Source of the DNA: an uncultured Collinsella sp. | GTDB lineage: Bacteria > Actinomycetota > Coriobacteriia > Coriobacteriales > Coriobacteriaceae | Reading direction: 5' to 3' | Length of the DNA: 26,914 nt | Assembly: GCA_900541885.1 (NCBI GenBank) | Contig: UQKW01000028.1 | Location: forward strand, 1-26,914 | Shown here: in pieces, positions 1-7,976 of the stretch | Position numbering within the stretch: position 1 is the stretch's first letter | Layout: each line of letters opens with the position of its first letter | The notes under the pieces: generated by a model | The model's database searches: none | The model's input: only the letters and a program-made list of their open reading frames with translations | Told to the model about the DNA's origin: nothing | Position numbers and translations under genes: made by a program

Positions 1-15
1 AGTTCCGCACGCAAA

Positions 16-38
16 GAAGGCCACTTAATGTGGCCTTC
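16..38 (-). terminator. hairpin, possible terminator at left edge
   Basis: Arms AAGGCCAC and GTGGCCTT (plus one G-C pair) enclose a 5-nt loop. On the minus strand the hairpin is followed by CTTTGCG, a poor U-tract. It lies about 100 bp past the stop of the flavodoxin-like gene, so it could end that transcript or belong to a gene left of the window. Positions 39-135 show nothing else. Confidence 0.4.
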
Positions 39-135
39 GTCTTGCGCAGGACTGTAGAGCAGGGAACTTCGTGCCCCGACGCCCGGGAGGACGTTACATT
101 TAGAAAGATGGACCGACCGCCGTCAGCGATGGGAG

Positions 136-693
136 CTACTCCCCCAGCACGGCCTTTTTGGCGGCTGCAGTCATGTTGTCCAGATCCTCCTTGGTGGGAT
201 GGTCCTTTGCGGCGACCCAGTTATCGAGCAGCATCTTAAAGCGGGCGTTGTCGGGATCCTGCTCGAGCATGGCCTCGTAGCGCTGCTTGACCGCGGGGCC
301 CATCTTGCCCTGGCACATCGCCCAACCCACAAGCTCGGCGTCATCGGCCAAATTGGACGACACGCGGTCAATAATCTGCTGGTAATAGCTCTGGTCGGCA
401 CCAAAGCCGCAGGTACCAAACAGGAAGACGCGCTTGCCGTGCAGAGCGGAGAGCAACGCCGCGACCGAAGGCGTGCATGCGCCCTTGTCGCACCAAAAAC
501 CGACGAGCACCGTGTCAGCTGCGCTGGCACCCTGCGCCTCGCGCGCAACCTGATCTGCGTCCGCATCGTCACTCAACGCCGCGGCGTGGACAAACTCAAC
601 GCCCGCAGCCTGCAGAGCGCGCTTGATCGCGCCCGAAACCATCCTGGTATTACCGCTCTTGCTGTTAACCACCAAAGAGCACGTCATAGTCAC
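136..693 (-). CDS. flavodoxin family protein (BilS-like)
   Basis: A 185-residue single-domain flavodoxin-like protein that would bind FMN and carry electrons in the cytoplasm; its partner cannot be told from the sequence. The N-terminal strand-loop VVNSKSGNTR (residues 8-17) is the FMN phosphate-binding loop. GFWCDKG near the middle, LFGTCG, and AMCQGKMGP followed by a KDHPTKEDLDN tail match my memory of the flavodoxin subfamily that contains BilS, the accessory flavodoxin of bilirubin reductase. No bilirubin reductase gene is present here, so the subfamily call is inference. The start is GTG at 693, with GGGGGA 11 nt upstream; an ATG two codons in is the alternative. The gene stands alone: downstream is the window edge, and upstream is a 449-bp gap before the divergently unrelated ATPase gene. 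Confidence 0.8.
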   Translation of the reverse strand: MTMTCSLVVNSKSGNTRMVSGAIKRALQAAGVEFVHAAALSDDADADQVAREAQGASAADTVLVGFWCDKGACTPSVAALLSALHGKRVFLFGTCGFGADQSYYQQIIDRVSSNLADDAELVGWAMCQGKMGPAVKQRYEAMLEQDPDNARFKMLLDNWVAAKDHPTKEDLDNMTAAAKKAVLGE

Positions 694-1142
694 GTTGTCT
701 CGTTTCCCCCAAAAACTAAAGCCACTAATGCAATTTATTAGATGAATATCTTAGTACTAACGACGCAGATGTAAACCAACTTCTGCTGATTGAGGGCACA
801 GCTGACATCAATGGATAAAGCCGCCTGAAGCGCAAGCGCCAAAAATCATGCGGGAACCGCGGTACCGTCAGAAAATGCATGAGGAAATTTGACGGTCCCG
901 TTAATAGATTTTGTGACAAGGGCATGACAGGGGGACAGGTCATTCGTCAGGTTTCTGACAGACGATATGAGCGGGACATGAAAATTGGAAGCCCCTCCTG
1001 CATGCATATCCGCTGGTAAGGCCTGGCCCGGTTTTCACCATCGCACGCGGCGGCCGAGCACCCATCCAACGCCCAAGTCAAAATACTCAGTACACTGAGT
1101 GATTTCACTCACTATACTGAGTATTTTCTCAATTTGCTCAGG
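694..1142. other. gene-free interval, 449 bp
   Basis: No convincing gene. A 72-codon open frame on the minus strand (725-943) has an unusual composition and no ribosome-binding site. Small dyads occur: ACCGTCA 864-870 with TGACGGT 890-896, and GTCAG/CTGAC around 948-961. The right end contains the palindromic repeat described at 1081-1126. The promoter of the flavodoxin-like gene should lie just right of 694 in AT-rich sequence, but no clear hexamer pair was found. Confidence 0.5.
1081..1126. repeat. paired 16-bp palindromes, copy A (3' side of ATPase gene)
   Basis: Two near-perfect 16-bp dyads, ACTCAGTACACTGAGT at 1085-1100 and ACTCACTATACTGAGT at 1107-1122, are set 22 bp apart, with AAATA/TATTT extending outward. 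The same module occurs at 2360-2406 on the other side of the ATPase gene. The 6-bp centres (GATTTC here, AAAATC there) show that the two copies face each other as inverted repeats. The module lies 17 bp after the ATPase stop codon and may also act as a transcription stop, since the whole structure can fold into a long hairpin ending in TTTT. Confidence 0.8.
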
Positions 1143-2336
1143 CTAGTTAAACAGCGTCACCTTATCGAGCAGAAAATCCTCCACGGTGCACGCCCCGGCC
1201 GCCGCCCCTCCCACGACGATCCGCTTGGCTCGCGGATACTTTTTTAGGAGCGTCGACATGCCGCTCTGGCCGGACTCTCCACCGCTTTTGACCTCGATGG
1301 CGCTCAGCGCATCATCCCTTCGCAGCACAAAGTCGACCTCTTTGACGCCCTCACGCCACCACATGACCTCAAAACCCTCTTCCGGCGCGCGCGCAAGCAG
1401 TCGTGCACCCACTGCCGATTCCACCAAATGACCCCGCCGCGCCGAATCCTCCAGCCATTCTGCTCGGCCCTTATCGCCGAGCGCCGTCATAAACGCCGTG
1501 TCATAAACCATGAGCCGCGGGGTGCTTCGGCGCTTTGCGAGCTCCTTGTCACTGAACTTGGGAATCGCCGTAACCAAACCGGCCTTGCCCAGCAGGTCCA
1601 AATACCCGGCGACCGTGACCGTGTTACCGGCATCCTGCAGCTGGCCTACCATTTTTGAATACGAAAGCTCCTGCCCCGAATAGCTCGCCGCGAGCCAAAA
1701 GAGCGCGCGCATCAGCGCCGGTTTGCGGATATTCTCCAACGAGAGAACATCGCGCGAGATCGCCGGCTCGACGATCGCATCTCGGATATAGTTTCGCCAA
1801 CGGGCGTCATCGGAAACCAGCGGCGCCGCACCCGGATATCCACCGTGATAGAGATAGTCTTCAAAAGAAAAGCCAAAGGCCTCGCTGCACTCGCGATAGG
1901 ACCAATGCGGCGACCGAATGAGCTCGTAACGGCCCATAAGGGATTCTTCCAAGCCCTTATGCAGCAGCAGCGACGACGATCCGGTCAAAATGACCTTGAG
2001 CGGCGTCCCCTCCCGGCGATCCCGGTCGTACAATCCCTTGACGACCGTGGACCAACTCTGCACCTTTTGAATCTCATCAACAACGAAAACGGCCGGGACC
2101 TTACCTCCAGACGTGAGGTTTCTTGCCTGTTGCCACTCGATTTGCAGCCAGCTGGCATCGGGATTCACAACATCGTCCGCATTGGCCACGTGACAGGGCA
2201 TGTCTGCATGGTGCAACGCCTGCACGAACATGGTCGACTTTCCCGTTTGGCGGGGCCCGATTATAAATTGCATCAACGGATTATTCGTTTCCCGCATCCT
2301 CTGGGCTATCACGGCAACTTGATGGCGCTCAAACAT
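1143..2336 (-). CDS. AAA family ATPase with DUF4143 C-terminal domain
   Basis: A 397-residue protein of the AAA_14/DUF4143 type, whose biological role is not established. The P-loop GPRQTGKST is at residues 27-35, Walker B VFVVDEIQK ends near residue 91, and a sensor-like ILTGSSSLL follows. The C-terminal part contains EVDFVLRRDD and AIEVKSGG (about residues 333-353), the D...E-x-K arrangement of PD-(D/E)XK nuclease-like folds that DUF4143 resembles. Length is normal for the family and the frame is intact. The start is ATG 2336, with a strong AAGGAGG 9 nt upstream. The gene stands alone, bracketed by inverted copies of a palindromic repeat at 1081-1126 and 2360-2406. The upstream copy sits where the promoter should be, so repression by a dyad-binding protein is likely. 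The protein itself shows no obvious helix-turn-helix. Confidence 0.85.
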   Translation of the reverse strand: MFERHQVAVIAQRMRETNNPLMQFIIGPRQTGKSTMFVQALHHADMPCHVANADDVVNPDASWLQIEWQQARNLTSGGKVPAVFVVDEIQKVQSWSTVVKGLYDRDRREGTPLKVILTGSSSLLLHKGLEESLMGRYELIRSPHWSYRECSEAFGFSFEDYLYHGGYPGAAPLVSDDARWRNYIRDAIVEPAISRDVLSLENIRKPALMRALFWLAASYSGQELSYSKMVGQLQDAGNTVTVAGYLDLLGKAGLVTAIPKFSDKELAKRRSTPRLMVYDTAFMTALGDKGRAEWLEDSARRGHLVESAVGARLLARAPEEGFEVMWWREGVKEVDFVLRRDDALSAIEVKSGGESGQSGMSTLLKKYPRAKRIVVGGAAAGACTVEDFLLDKVTLFN

Positions 2337-2359
2337 GTCAATCTACCTCCTTGTTTCTT

Positions 2360-2406
2360 AAATACTCAGTATACTGAGTAAAATCACTCAGTATACTGAG
2401 TATTTT
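2360..2406. promoter_or_regulatory. paired 16-bp palindromes, copy B (upstream of ATPase gene)
   Basis: Two perfect copies of ACTCAGTATACTGAGT at 2364-2379 and 2386-2401 are 22 bp apart centre to centre, close to two helical turns. They end about 28 bp before the ATPase start codon, just upstream of the Shine-Dalgarno. TATACT inside the proximal dyad could serve as the -10 element of the minus-strand promoter, in which case bound protein would block transcription. It is an inverted copy of the module at 1081-1126. The spacing and symmetry are seen; the operator role is inferred. Confidence 0.65.
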
Positions 2407-2560
2407 TAGAACCGGGAGATCGAACCCGCCAACTTAACTCCCTTCACCAGCGGGTTGCCGCCGCCCCCTCCGCGAGTCGAGTTTCTGGCTCTTCGTGCTC
2501 ACTCGATATATAAAAACTGCCATAGCCATATCGAAAAACCGGTATAGCCGGTCCCATCAT

Positions 2561-2601
2561 CGAACCATCGCGAATGGGCCACAGGATTTCGCGATGGTTC
2601 G
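2561..2601. repeat. 14-bp perfect inverted repeat
   Basis: CGAACCATCGCGAA at 2561-2574 is exactly reversed and complemented at 2588-2601, across a 13-nt spacer. Related TTCGCG and TTCGCGA words follow to about 2630. No T-run follows on either strand, so a protein-binding site or structured transcript is more likely than a terminator. Confidence 0.7.
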
Positions 2602-2729
2602 CAAGCTTTCGCGGAGATTCGCGACAAATCGAGAACTGATACGCATCTTATTGTTCACATTCAAGGCCCCGACGTCTCAAAAGGTATACGCTTTGAAACA
2701 GTTAAGTTTCCCAGCGCCCCCAATCGAGA

Positions 2730-2766
2730 TCAATCGTCACCACATTATTTCGTCAATCGTCACCAC
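2730..2766. repeat. 14-bp direct repeat, 23-bp phase
   Basis: TCAATCGTCACCAC occurs identically at 2730-2743 and 2753-2766, start to start 23 bp. The phase is the same as that of the sites upstream of the second DUF4143 gene (8722-8801) and close to the 22 bp of the dyads at 2364-2401. It has no intact adjacent gene that it would obviously control. Confidence 0.7.
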
Positions 2767-2789
2767 GCCGCAGATAGAATGCATAATCT

Positions 2790-2820
2790 TGGGACAAACA
2801 CTTCTGATTAATTTGTCCCA
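2790..2820 (-). terminator. hairpin after ABC exporter operon
   Basis: TGGGACAAA and TTTGTCCCA form a 9-bp stem with a 13-nt loop, 10 nt past the stop codon of the second ABC gene on the minus strand. The following AGATTATG is not a proper U-tract, so termination efficiency is uncertain. Confidence 0.45.
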
Positions 2821-2829
2821 TGACCGTGC

Positions 2830-4689
2830 TTACTGGGCGAATTGGCTGCGGTAGAGCTCGGCGTAGAAGCCGCCTGCCGCGAGCAGTTCGTCGTGCGTGC
2901 CGCGCTCGATAATCTCGCCGTCGCGCATCACTAGGATGCAGTCGGCATTGCGGATCGTCGACAGGCGGTGCGCCACGACAAAGCTCGTGCGGCCGGCCAT
3001 GAGCTCGTCAAATGCCGCCTGCACCTGCAGCTCGGTACGTGTATCGATGCTCGAGGTGGCCTCGTCCAGCAGCAGAATCGCCGGGTCGGTGAGCATGACG
3101 CGCGCGATGCACAGCAGCTGCTTTTGGCCCTGGCTAAACGTGCCGCCGTCCTCGCCGATCACCGTGTCGTAGCCGTCTGGCAGCTGCACGATAAACTTGT
3201 GCGCGTGCGCGCGCTTGGCGGCCTCGATAATCTGCTCGCGCGTGGCGTCGGGACGACCGTAGGCAATGTTTTCGGCCACCGTGCCCTCGAACAGCCAGGT
3301 GTCCTGCAGCACCATGCCAAAGGCGCGGCGCAGGCTCGCACGCGTGTAGTCACGCGAGGAGCGACCATCGACCGCGATGCGCCCAGCATCGATATCGTAA
3401 AAGCGCAGCAGCAGGTTGATGAGCGTCGTCTTGCCACAGCCCGTGGGGCCGACGAGGGCATAGCGCATACCGGGCTTGGCATCGATGCAGATATCCTGCA
3501 GCAGTTTGCGGTCGGGCACATAACTAAAGTCCACATGCTCAAACGAAACCTCGCCCTTCGGGGCAGTGAGCTCAATGGCATCCACAGCGTCGGGCTCCTG
3601 CTCGCGCGCATCGAGCAACGCGAACATGCGGCGCGCCGAGGCATACGCCGTCTGGATTTGCGTAATGACGTTGGTGACCTCGTTGAATGGCTTGGTGTAC
3701 TGGTTAGCATAGGACAGAAAGATTTGCACGCCGCCCACCGTGAGCGCCGCAGGTACGCCCGTGATCACGCCCGCGCAGCCAATCACGGCGACCGCGGCGT
3801 AGATGATGTTATTGATGAAGCGCGTACCGGGGTTAGAAAGCGAACCCATAAACTGCGCGCGCTCACCTGCCGTGTAGAGCTCAGCGTTGAGAGCATCGAA
3901 GCGCTGTTGAGCGTGCGGGCCGTAGGCGAAAGCGTCCACGAGCTTTTGCTCACCCACATACTCCTCAATATGACCGCCGAGTTGGCCCTGGATGCGCTGT
4001 TGAGCAGTGAAGCTCTTATTGGAAAGCTTGGCGATGGCACCGGCCGCAAAGATGGAAAGCGGCGTGACGAGCACCACCACAAGCGTCATGGTCAGGTTGA
4101 TGGAGAGCATAAACGCGAGCGTGCCCACGATGGTGATGACGCCGGTAAAGAGCTGCGTAAAGCCCTGCAGCAGGCCGTCACCCACCTGATCGACGTCATT
4201 GACCACGCGGCTCATGAGGTCGCCGTGGGCATGGCTGTCGATAAAGCTGAGCGGCATGCGGCCGAGCTTGTCGCTCGCCTCCACGCGCATGTCGCGCACC
4301 GTCTCGTAGGACAGACGGTTGACGCAGTAGCCCTGCAGCCACTGGAAGGCCGCCGCGCCCACAACGACAATCGCGAGCTTGGTAACGAGCGGCAGCAGCG
4401 ACCCGAAGTCCACCTGCCCGGCGGTAACGATGAGGTCGATGCCCTCGCCAATGAGGATGGGCGTATAGAGCTGCAAGATCACCGAGATGGCGGCACTCAC
4501 AAACGACGCCGTAAACGAAATGCGATGCGGACGGACGTAGCCCAGCAGGCGGCGAGTCACCGCGCCCACGGGGTAGCGCTCGGGGTCGCCGGGCTGATGC
4601 GGACCGTCACCCAAGTCGTTGAGGCTATCGTTGCCGGACACGTTGGCCGTCATCGTGGCGACCGAACCAGAAGAAGTATACGGATTCAT
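2830..4689 (-). CDS. ABC exporter half-transporter, catalytic-site subunit
   Basis: A 619-residue type IV (multidrug/lipid exporter) half-transporter with an N-terminal six-helix membrane domain (about residues 45-340) and a C-terminal nucleotide-binding domain. Walker A GPTGCGKTT is near residue 413 and Walker B LLLDEATSSID near 536 has the catalytic Glu; the switch His is in VAHRLST near 568. The signature is FSQGQKQ instead of LSGGQ. It pairs with the upstream gene product: this subunit gives Walker A, Walker B and His to the good ATP site, and its altered signature to the degenerate one, as in TM287/288 and BmrCD. The start ATG follows the partner's stop codon directly, with GGAGGG 7 nt upstream inside the partner's end, so translation is coupled. 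The substrate cannot be inferred. Confidence 0.9.
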   Translation of the reverse strand: MNPYTSSGSVATMTANVSGNDSLNDLGDGPHQPGDPERYPVGAVTRRLLGYVRPHRISFTASFVSAAISVILQLYTPILIGEGIDLIVTAGQVDFGSLLPLVTKLAIVVVGAAAFQWLQGYCVNRLSYETVRDMRVEASDKLGRMPLSFIDSHAHGDLMSRVVNDVDQVGDGLLQGFTQLFTGVITIVGTLAFMLSINLTMTLVVVLVTPLSIFAAGAIAKLSNKSFTAQQRIQGQLGGHIEEYVGEQKLVDAFAYGPHAQQRFDALNAELYTAGERAQFMGSLSNPGTRFINNIIYAAVAVIGCAGVITGVPAALTVGGVQIFLSYANQYTKPFNEVTNVITQIQTAYASARRMFALLDAREQEPDAVDAIELTAPKGEVSFEHVDFSYVPDRKLLQDICIDAKPGMRYALVGPTGCGKTTLINLLLRFYDIDAGRIAVDGRSSRDYTRASLRRAFGMVLQDTWLFEGTVAENIAYGRPDATREQIIEAAKRAHAHKFIVQLPDGYDTVIGEDGGTFSQGQKQLLCIARVMLTDPAILLLDEATSSIDTRTELQVQAAFDELMAGRTSFVVAHRLSTIRNADCILVMRDGEIIERGTHDELLAAGGFYAELYRSQFAQ

Positions 4690-6564
4690 TTAGCAGCCCT
4701 CCTTTGCGCAAGTGGATGCCGGGGCAGCCGGGGCGGACGCGGGACTTGGGACAGACGCGGGCGTCGCGCTCCCCTGCTGACCCTCGAGCTCCTCGCGACG
4801 AAGCTGCGACTGGCAAATCTCGCGATAGAGCTGACAGGTCGCATAGAGCTCGTCATGTGTGCCCAGGCCGGCAACCGAGCCATGGTCGAGCACGCAGATC
4901 ATGTCGGCGTCGCGTACGGTCGAGACGCGCTGGCTCACGATGACGGTCGTGAGCGGCAGCCCACCCTCGGCGGCACCACGCACGCTGCGCTCGCGGATGG
5001 CATGGCGAAGCGCCGCGTCGGTCTTAAAGTCGAGCGCCGAGGCGGAGTCATCCATGATTAGGACCTGCGGAGCGCCCACCAGGGCACGTGCGATGGTCAG
5101 GCGCTGACGTTGTCCGCCGCTGAAGTTCTTGCCGCCCGCCTCGACCGGGGCGTCGAGGCCCTGGGGCTTGTTGTGCACGAACTCGCTGGCCTGCGCCATA
5201 TCGAGCGCCGCCCAAAGCTCCTCGTCGGTCGCCGACTCGTCGCGCCAGGTTAGGTTGCTGCGGATCGTGCCACTCACGAGCGACGCGCGCTGCGGAACGG
5301 TCGCGACCACGTGGCGCAGCTGATCGAGCGGCCAGGTGCGCACGTCGGCGCCCATCACGCTCACGCTGCCAGTGCTCGCATCGTACAGGCGCGGGATAAG
5401 CGAGACGAGCGTCGACTTACCGCTGCCCGTGCCGCCGATAATGCCAAGCGTTTTGCCCAGCGGCAGCTCCAGCGTCACATCGCTCACGGCATTTGCCGCG
5501 CCCGCGCCAAACGAAAAACTCGCATGGTCAAAGCTCAGCGCCGGGACCGAAACAGCGCCACCCGCCAGTTCGCTCGGCTCGGGCAGTGCGACCGGCTGAT
5601 TGCCCTCGTCGGTAATGCTCGGCACGCAATTGAGCACCTCGTTGAGACGCGACGCACTGGCGCTCGCCTTGGTAAAGACCACGACCAGGTTGGCGACATA
5701 CACGATGGAGGTCAGGGTCTGCGTCATGTAGTTGACGAACGCCATGACCTGGCCCTGCGTGAGCTCGCCCACGTTGACCTGAATGCCGCCCACCCACAGG
5801 ATGGCGCACACGCCCAGGTTCATCACCAAAAACGTGACGGGGTTGAGAATCGACGAGAGCTTGCCCACCGCGATTGCGACACGCGCCTGGTCATCGGCCG
5901 CCTGGGCAAAACGCTCGCGCTCGTGATCTTCGCGTACAAAGGCGCGAACCACGCGGGCGCCCGAAAGCCCCTCGCGGCAAATGAGCGCGATGCGGTCGAG
6001 CTTTGCCTGCAGCTGCTTGTAGTACGGAATGCAGCGTGCCATGACAAACCAAAACACCAGGCCAATGGCGGGCGTGCAAATCAAAAAGATCATGCCGAGC
6101 TTAAGGTCGATGGCAAGGGCCGCGCACATAGAGCCCACCGCCAAGAAGGGCCAGCGGATGAGCATGCGTACGCCCAGCGCCACAGCGAGCTGCACCTGGT
6201 TGACGTCGTTGGTGATGCGGGTGATAAGTGACGGCGTACCAAAGCGATCGAGCTCGGCATAGCTCAGCTTGTTGATATGCTCATAGAGTGCGCCGCGAAT
6301 ATCGGTGCCCATGCCCTGTGAGGTCAGCGCCGCCATCTTTTGGCAAACGAGCGTAAACGAGATGCCGATCACAGCCATGGCGCCAAGCAGCATACCGTAG
6401 TGGACGACGGCGCTGACGTCGTGCGCGCCGATGCCCTTGTCGATCATCTGGGCAATCACGAGCGGCGTCAGCAGGTCAAAGATCACTTCGATCAACTTGC
6501 ACGCAGGGCCGATCACCATATATCGGCGAAACTTACCGCCAAAACGCCTGAGCAACTCAATCAT
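4690..6564 (-). CDS. ABC exporter half-transporter, degenerate-site subunit
   Basis: The first gene of the two-gene operon, 624 residues, with six predicted membrane helices then a nucleotide-binding domain. Walker A is GGTGSGKST (near residue 375) and the signature FSGGQRQ is canonical. Walker B reads LIMDDSASALD, with Asp in place of the catalytic Glu, and the H-loop reads VSQRVST, with Gln in place of His. These are the usual losses in the non-hydrolysing site of heterodimeric exporters. I take ATG 6564 as the start (AGGGAG 9 nt upstream) rather than a TTG 11 codons earlier that lacks a good site. The C-terminal tail of about 35 residues is Ala/Pro/Ser-rich and probably unstructured. It acts in the cytoplasmic membrane with the product of the next gene. 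Confidence 0.9.
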   Translation of the reverse strand: MIELLRRFGGKFRRYMVIGPACKLIEVIFDLLTPLVIAQMIDKGIGAHDVSAVVHYGMLLGAMAVIGISFTLVCQKMAALTSQGMGTDIRGALYEHINKLSYAELDRFGTPSLITRITNDVNQVQLAVALGVRMLIRWPFLAVGSMCAALAIDLKLGMIFLICTPAIGLVFWFVMARCIPYYKQLQAKLDRIALICREGLSGARVVRAFVREDHERERFAQAADDQARVAIAVGKLSSILNPVTFLVMNLGVCAILWVGGIQVNVGELTQGQVMAFVNYMTQTLTSIVYVANLVVVFTKASASASRLNEVLNCVPSITDEGNQPVALPEPSELAGGAVSVPALSFDHASFSFGAGAANAVSDVTLELPLGKTLGIIGGTGSGKSTLVSLIPRLYDASTGSVSVMGADVRTWPLDQLRHVVATVPQRASLVSGTIRSNLTWRDESATDEELWAALDMAQASEFVHNKPQGLDAPVEAGGKNFSGGQRQRLTIARALVGAPQVLIMDDSASALDFKTDAALRHAIRERSVRGAAEGGLPLTTVIVSQRVSTVRDADMICVLDHGSVAGLGTHDELYATCQLYREICQSQLRREELEGQQGSATPASVPSPASAPAAPASTCAKEGC

Positions 6565-6608
6565 AAAAAGGCGCTCCCTATCATCATTCACACTCAATTC
6601 GAACCATG

Positions 6609-6638
6609 ATAGTACTGTCGCCCTAGAGCATGCGTAAA
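6609..6638 (-). promoter_or_regulatory. candidate promoter of ABC exporter operon
   Basis: On the minus strand, TTTACG (6633-6638) and TACTAT (6609-6614) are 18 bp apart, about 45 bp before the chosen start codon. Both hexamers match the vegetative consensus only partly. Confidence 0.3.
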
Positions 6639-6660
6639 CAACGAGTCATTTCTGGCGAGA

Positions 6661-6690
6661 TTCAAGAGCAGGTCAATCGCCTGATATACT
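6661..6690 (+). promoter_or_regulatory. candidate promoter of coiled-coil surface protein
   Basis: TTCAAG (6661-6666), an 18-bp spacer and TATACT (6685-6690) precede the surface protein start by about 50 bp. The -10 is good and the -35 weak. Confidence 0.35.
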
Positions 6691-6741
6691 TACCTTAGTG
6701 CTACCAAGTTGAGCCGCCGACCCTTGAAATGAGGTGCCGAG

Positions 6742-7785
6742 ATGAACGACATTCTCGCAAGAAGAGCAAGACGAGCAACCATGGGCATCGCCCTTTCCCT
6801 GGCACTTGCCGCGGGAATCGCCCCCGCAACGGCGATAGCGGCAGAAACCAACTCCCCTGTCGATGCAGTTGTCCTGCAGACGGCGGCCTCGAGCGAAACC
6901 GCGGCCACCGAAAAAGACAAGGCGTATGCAGCCATGCAGGAAGCGCTCAAAAACCTCGAAGCCGCACAAAACGCCGCAAGTCCAGAGAAAATTGCGAGAT
7001 TCAATGATGACATTGCCCGTTTTCAAGAGTTCCGCGAAAAGATGGTGGCGCAAGCCGCCGAAGAGAGGGAACTCCTTCCCGCCATGCAAGCGAACGTCGA
7101 TGCTGCCCAAGCCAAATACGACGGGGCCATCAACCGGGTAAGCGAGCTCTAGGCAGAATTAGACAAAAAACTTGAGATGCTTAAGACACTCGAAGCACTC
7201 GGCTACGAGGAGTTTGTCGAAACTACTAAACAGCAAATAAGGCAGTTGCAAAATGAGATGGTAGGGGCGAAATCGCATGCAGGCCATTGCGAAACGGAGC
7301 TAAGAGAGTGCCAGCGCTGCCTCAGAAGTCAGGAAGGACGAGTTAATGACTGTGAACGTTCTGCAGAGAAATATAAAGCCCATAGCGACCAGTTCATAGC
7401 CTGGCGAGATACGCTCCTCGACAATTTGAAAAAAGCGCAAACGGCCTATGACGACGCCTGCAAGGCATACGAAGAGGCGAAAGCCGCAGCAGATAAGGCC
7501 GCCTCGCCCGAGATAACGAAACCCACCGAGACAACGCCTCCCTCCGGCTCGGCGCAACCGGCCGAGACGACACAGCCCGCCAGCTCGCCCGCGACCGGCA
7601 AAGACGCCGCACCGAGCTCCGCCAAGCAAGCGAACGCAAGCAACGGCAAGCAAGCAACTACGACCGCCGGCAAGCTCGCAAACACAGGCGACCCAGCGCC
7701 AAGCGCAATCGCACTAGCAGGAATCGCCGCCATGGGCCTCGGAATAACCGCCGCAGCCACCCGCCGCATCAAGAACTCAAAATAG
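6742..7785 (+). pseudogene. secreted coiled-coil LANTG surface protein, interrupted by in-frame TAG
   Basis: One reading frame of 347 codons broken only by TAG at 7150-7152. The first part (136 residues) begins with a signal peptide: RRARR, a hydrophobic run, then cleavage near AIA-AE at residue 33. It continues as an Ala/Glu-rich coiled coil. After the stop, the same frame continues the coiled coil (AELDKKLEML...), then a Pro/Thr/Ser/Ala-rich wall-spanning stretch. The end is KLANTGD, a hydrophobic helix and RRIKNSK: a sortase sorting signal. Signal and anchor therefore fall on opposite sides of the stop. A CAG (Gln) to TAG change would explain it. A GAGGTG ribosome-binding site precedes ATG 6742. 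If no readthrough occurs, the cell secretes an unanchored 136-residue fragment. No binding domain is recognisable. A restart at ATG 7177 would lack a signal peptide. Confidence 0.75.
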
Positions 7786-7829
7786 CCGCCAAAGCATTCT
7801 GCTTTCGCCAATCTACAAGCCCAGAAACA

Positions 7830-7870
7830 AAAGAGGCCCGTTTCCCCAACCCAGGGAAACGGGCCTCTTT
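7830..7870. terminator. strong bidirectional terminator
   Basis: A perfect 17-bp stem, 7830-7846 with 7854-7870 (AAAGAGGCCCGTTTCCC and its complement), has a 7-nt loop and a T-run at the 3' side of each strand. It ends the LANTG gene on the plus strand. It would also end the fossil surface gene on the minus strand, whose conserved stop TAA abuts it. Confidence 0.9.
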
Positions 7871-7976
7871 AACTGCAAAATCCAAGCAACAGCACCGCCG
7901 TCTCTTGAACCACGTAGCCATCAATGCCCAGGCAACGCCAGCAAGCAGCACAAAACACGGGATTCAATTCTGCAGC
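7866..7976 (-). pseudogene. fossil 3' end of a membrane-anchored surface protein gene, copy 1
   Basis: On the minus strand the sequence encodes IPCFVLLAGVA, then WALMATWFKRRRCC: a hydrophobic helix followed by a basic tail, as at the end of wall-anchored proteins. It is about 80-85% identical by eye, over roughly 100 bp, to 10225-10336. The match includes the stop region (TAAAGAGG) and part of the terminator. In this copy an indel near the end disrupts the ancestral stop. The upstream coding part is missing, and the sequence joins directly to the istB remnant at about 7975. Confidence 0.55.

Larger units (their letters stand above)
2407..2829. other. gene-free interval with several repeat structures
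   Basis: A 119-codon plus-strand frame (2495-2854) lacks a ribosome-binding site, has an improbable composition and runs into the ABC gene, so I do not call it. The interval holds a small dyad ACCGG/CCGGT (2538-2552), a 14-bp inverted repeat (2561-2601), a 14-bp direct repeat with 23-bp phase (2730-2766) and a hairpin after the ABC operon (2790-2820). The short stretch 2408-2435 resembles a tRNA T-arm but has no matching acceptor strand. Confidence 0.55.

Noticed and set aside
725..943. A 72-codon minus-strand frame upstream of the flavodoxin-like gene
   Set aside because: No ribosome-binding site, Pro/Phe/Arg/Ser-rich without structure, and it covers small dyads of an intergenic region.
2408..2435. 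tRNA-like 3' end next to the palindromic repeat (minus strand, CGGGTTCGATCTCCCG)
   Set aside because: It forms a T-arm-like hairpin, but no anticodon arm or complementary acceptor strand is found. At most it is a tRNA fragment; chance is equally likely.
2968..5061. A 697-codon plus-strand frame opposite the ABC exporter genes
   Set aside because: Antisense shadow: His/Arg/Asp-rich, no start site, and it crosses the junction of two well-supported genes.
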